Assembly (NCBI RefSeq): GCF_030463565.1
Contig: NC_134676.1
Location: forward strand, 29,637,228 to 29,701,227
DNA: 64,000 nt
Direction: 5' to 3'
Source of the DNA: Pelecanus crispus
Lineage: Eukaryota > Chordata > Aves > Pelecaniformes > Pelecanidae
This document shows positions 59,901 through 64,000 of this stretch, piece by piece (within the stretch, counting starts at the first letter, position 1; each line of letters starts with the position of its first letter). A program made the translations under genes and the position numbers. Under the pieces are notes generated by a model. The model ran no database searches. It saw nothing but the letters and a program-made list of their open reading frames with translations, and had not been told where the DNA came from.

Positions 59901-62900
59901 CTACACTATCAGAAGACAGTAATGTAGGTCTGGATGGAGTTTTTGCTGTAACACTAAGATTACGGGCAGATGGCCCAAGAGCTAAGACACTCTTTAGTCT
60001 TTATAGATTCTGTGATAAGTTCTGTCAGCCATATGCTTCAGCCATCAAAAAAGATCAGAGTCTTGCCTCCTTCTATCTCAGTCAGCCTGGAAGTATAGAG
60101 TTGACAAGAACATATAGTACAAGAAAAAGAAGGAAAGTGAAGCAGACCACTGGCATTTGAGATCACCTTTGGTGCCAAATCAATTAATCAGTGGAAGAGT
60201 CCCCTCTCGCATTGTCTCACTTTATTATAAAACCATATCACATAATCATCCTTTGGTTCTCAGTAAATTTTCAATTCTGTTGCAAGACTTCAATACTAGT
60301 TCCAGATTTTAATGGTTTACAGACAAAGCAAATGGATGCATACCCACATTATACAGATATCAATTATTTTAGGGCTACTGCAGTGCTTTTAAGAACTCAA
60401 TTGTATCCTCAAACAGCCATATTTCCTCTAATGAGGGTTTGTATGACATAGGGTGCATAGGTGAAAGCAACAAGACTTTTGCAGCTCACCTGCAAGTCCA
60501 GGTGAACATTTGTTTCACTGTGCCTTTTCATCCTCTCTTCCTTAGAACATAACTTCCCAGATTGCTAAAAGAACTGAGCGACTGCGATGAAGGTAGCATT
60601 TATCCATTCACAGACTGTGATATAATGGTCATGAGCATGGCTATATTTTGCCCTATTACTCTTGTGATGTTGGCAACTTTAAATGTTAGAGTGAGACTTT
60701 TTCTAAAGCAAAACTGCTCCACCTGTCAATTTCAGTCTCAAAGCTGTTAAGCCTTTTTCAGAAATAAGCTGTCATTCTGTGTGTTTTAACTAGTGATATG
60801 GATTTAATATGTACAAATACAAAATGTGATAAAAATTATGACTAGTATTGCTGTTGTGCATGAAGACTTCTGATGCATTAATGAGAGATTGGTTGTCTCT
60901 GAAAAGAGCTAAAACCAAAAAAAATAAGGATCCCATTACAGCAGTGTCATGTGGAATGCTGAAGATGAGTAATTTCTTCTGTCCTAATGTATAAGAATAC
61001 AGTACAGAGACACCTTCATAAGCTTCCTAGCAGAAAAAGATTCTGTTCTCTTTTTTTGATGCTGGACTTTTAAGTAACCTTAAGTATAACAGTTTTGGCT
61101 CAAATTGATATGGTTTACTATCACATCAGAAGCAGGACTGAGGGTCTTTCAAAACATTCAGTGTATCTGAATACACAAATGACCTTGAAATGCAGTGGCT
61201 AGGTTCAAATTAATCAGTGCTCAGTTAACTCATGTAAGTCATGGAAAATAATTTGACACAACTGCCTAAGTTTAGGAACCTCTGTAAGACACCAAAACAA
61301 AGCTGGAAATGTTCTGCTGATGCCAAGTGTTGCATATTTATTGAATAATAAGTAGCAACAGCTATGCTTCTGAAAACAGTGTTGTAAATAAAACTGAGCT
61401 GTGGACAGTATGAGAAGGGTGTTGAACTGCTGACCTACAATTAGCTTGCTGGTCAGTTATGGAAGTTTCTGCATTCTAACTACTAATGACCACAGGTCAA
61501 TCAGAATGCCAGAATTTGTACATCTCTACAGGCTTGCAAAAACATGAAAAGTTTAAAGAACTAATCCTCTGGTTTCACTCCTACTTTCAGCATCTCTATC
61601 ATATCCACACACACTGGTTGTCTTGGCACTTTTCCTTTCTAATGCTATTTTATGTATCACCTCCTGATCCTGCAGTTAAATCAGTGCTAGAAATCTATCA
61701 AGATCAGAAGAATCCTTAATAAGAAATGGGGATTCAGTGTGATGAGAATACGATTTACTATAAGATCCCAAACTATGTAATGAACGCAGGATATTGTTGC
61801 AGTTTGAGAACATCTACAAAGTAATGTCATCTCTCTTTTGTGTTTATATGTTGAGGGAAGGGATGGGGCAGATGACAAGTACCTTAGCACTAAGTATACA
61901 GGGAAAGGAAATTATGAGCTTCCTAGCAGAAGTTGCTTAGACAGCATTTGGCAACGAATGAGTTAGGATTCAGAGTCATTAATCTATCTGAAGAAATTGC
62001 TTGGTCAGATGAGTAGAAGTTTTGTCACTCTCTGAATATATCAAAGGTGAATGTTATATATTAAAATGTGACAATCTGTCATATGAATAGCTGTTGGAAC
62101 ACAAGGATTAATTGGATGACTAAAATCAGGTTGTGCTATCAAAATGAGCAATTCAGAATACTGTTCAAATTGCAAGTAAGTACTGGCAAGCACAAAATAC
62201 AGGACACTCACCAACACCAGTGTTGTATAGGGTGCTGGGCATTGGAAGGTTTGACTACTACTTCTGCCTCTATCCTAAAGGTATAGCTTAACAAAAAGTT
62301 GTGTGGTGGCATGCATGTATAGGTCTTGTTACAAAGCCAGACTACTTTGTTTCTCTAACTGATACCCTTCCTTGCCCGTAAGGCTTCTTGCCCTATTATG
62401 CCCAATTAATTCAAGACAAAACCTTCTCATTTTCACTTCCTAAGCCTGTACTCACTGTTTTTCCCTGGTTTTTTTTCCTTCATTCTGGCTGACTTTACTG
62501 GACACTATAACCAGATTTTCAATTAGCATATCACGTTGCACTCTGGTGAATGGCAGAACAGAGTTTTGCCACTAGTGGAGGTGTTCTTCCTAAGAAACTG
62601 TGCGTCTAGCTACAAGAATAAAATAGAGAGCATGGACCTGCTTTTAATTCAGTACACCTTTACACAATTTCATCTTTAATTATTATTGTTTTAGAAACTT
62701 AAATTTTTTCTAGTATTTGCCTACACAAGAGTTCTTACTAGGAACAAAGTGACTGATCCTCTGCTACTTAAGAGTACCGGTGAAAATGAGACTATATCTA
62801 AGAAGCTTTGATGTGTGACAATGCTGCTCTTCCTCTTCCAACTCATTTGCAATCCATCTTCAGTTTCTTTAGTTTTCAGTTTCTACAACTTCACCAGCCT

Positions 62901-64000
62901 CCCTTCTTTGAGGAGGGAGGAAAATGAGGGGAAACCCTGAGTGCGTGCCATTTTGGAATGCTTAAAGCTCCTGAGACTTAAAGCTTGCCAGTCAGAATAT
63001 TACCTCTGATCAGTAGTATATCTTCTGATTCAGAGAAGAACATCCATCGTTTGAAGTTATATAAATGCTTTTTCCTTGGAGATACCAAAATAAACATTTG
63101 TACTGTTGAATCTGTACTTGCTTGAACAACCAGTGTTTGCCACTTCAGATGAAGCAGACAACCTCACTAGGAAGGAACGGTGTTGCCCAGTCCAGCACTG
63201 TAGGGCTAAGGTGTTATAAGCTGCCTATACTGAGCTGAACACAGACTGCAGTCATTACTAGTACTTACGACTATGTCACAACACTGTTGCTCCTGAATAC
63301 TTTTTGAAAGCAGAAGGCGCAGCTGAGTAAAATCTTCATGTGGTAAAATTTTCTGTGGGACCAAGATGTGCTTTTGTATGGCTCTTTAGATTGCTTTCAG
63401 TCAAGATACTCAATTCTGGAGCTGGCCAAAAATACTGTGGGTACTATTATTGGTGGTATGGAAAAATATTTGGTTTTTTTTCTGGGTTCCACTCCCTTTT
63501 GGCATTAAAGGAAAGGAGTTTTTACTTGCATGTGAGAAGTGGTAACTGGCATTCCTTTATAAGGCTGGATTTGGCTTCATGAAAGTGGTCAGCTAACCAA
63601 ATGCACCTGCCCCAGCACTGCAAGACAGCAAACACACTGAAATTGTTATATCATCCTAATGCCTCACAGCTTTCTGAAAATCTATAAAGAGGTGGTGATG
63701 TTGCTTCCTAGGAGCCATCACCAGCTAACTCAGACACCAGCATGTAACCTCATGAGTAGGAGGCACCATTTTTTCAGGTAGGAGGCACCTCAGAACTGCA
63801 CTGCTTTGAGTACTGCTTGGTGGACAGAAGTGCCTTTAGAAATCACACCAGCAACACTTTCCCTTTCTGTAGGAAACCACCACATCAAATGCCAGTATCA
63901 AGCATCCCTAAGTACTTAGATTTGACATGAGAAACAACAAAACATCACTGAGTAGGAGAGTTTGACTTTAAAAAAGCATACAAAGAAATACGCCTTGCAG
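56980..64000 (-). other. TNPO1: TNPO1 upstream intron, at least 7 kb, running off the window
   Basis: The exon encoding the residues just before D61 (the QYPDFNNYLIFVL region) was sought and not found, so this appears to be a single long intron. A 97-codon open frame on the + strand at 59867-60160 has no recognised match and a poor start context. No CpG island or transposon was recognised. Confidence 0.7.

Overview
This is vertebrate nuclear DNA, almost certainly from a passerine bird. Coding sequence is sparse and split by GT-AG introns. There are two CR1 LINE copies, a copy of a tRNA-Ile/CR1 composite SINE of the TguSINE1 type (known to me from songbirds), and a solo LTR of avian endogenous-retrovirus type. 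The two protein-coding genes, FCHO2 and TNPO1, are neighbours in the same order and orientation in mammals; in birds I expect this block on chromosome Z (inference). No bacterial or viral genes, CRISPR arrays or operons are present.

Layout on the + axis; both genes are read from the minus strand. 1-3647: first intron of FCHO2. 3648-3677: start codon and first coding exon of FCHO2, inside a CpG-island promoter of about 3.1-4.2 kb. 4.2-14.2 kb: mostly intergenic, holding a solo LTR (6615-7169) with a 5-bp target duplication and an unexplained 77-codon open frame that ends at a good splice donor (4265-4494). About 14.2-19.64 kb: terminal 3'UTR exon of TNPO1, whose distal end is not fixed by the sequence. 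21169-56979: 21 coding exons of TNPO1 (transportin-1, karyopherin beta-2). Joined, they encode residues 61-890 of the 890-residue form with every splice phase consistent and no frameshift. 56980-64000: part of the intron upstream; the first about 60 codons and the TNPO1 promoter lie beyond the window.

TNPO1 is the import receptor for PY-NLS cargoes such as hnRNP A1 and FUS. FCHO2 is an F-BAR protein that acts at the start of clathrin-mediated endocytosis. They are adjacent but unrelated in function. The window is therefore a well-conserved two-gene locus. The points most worth a second look are the shifted FCHO2 start codon, the intron just after the TNPO1 stop codon, the GAT-repeat coding of the acidic H8 loop, the composite SINE as a lineage marker, and the solo LTR between the two genes. 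I found no convincing new biological system.
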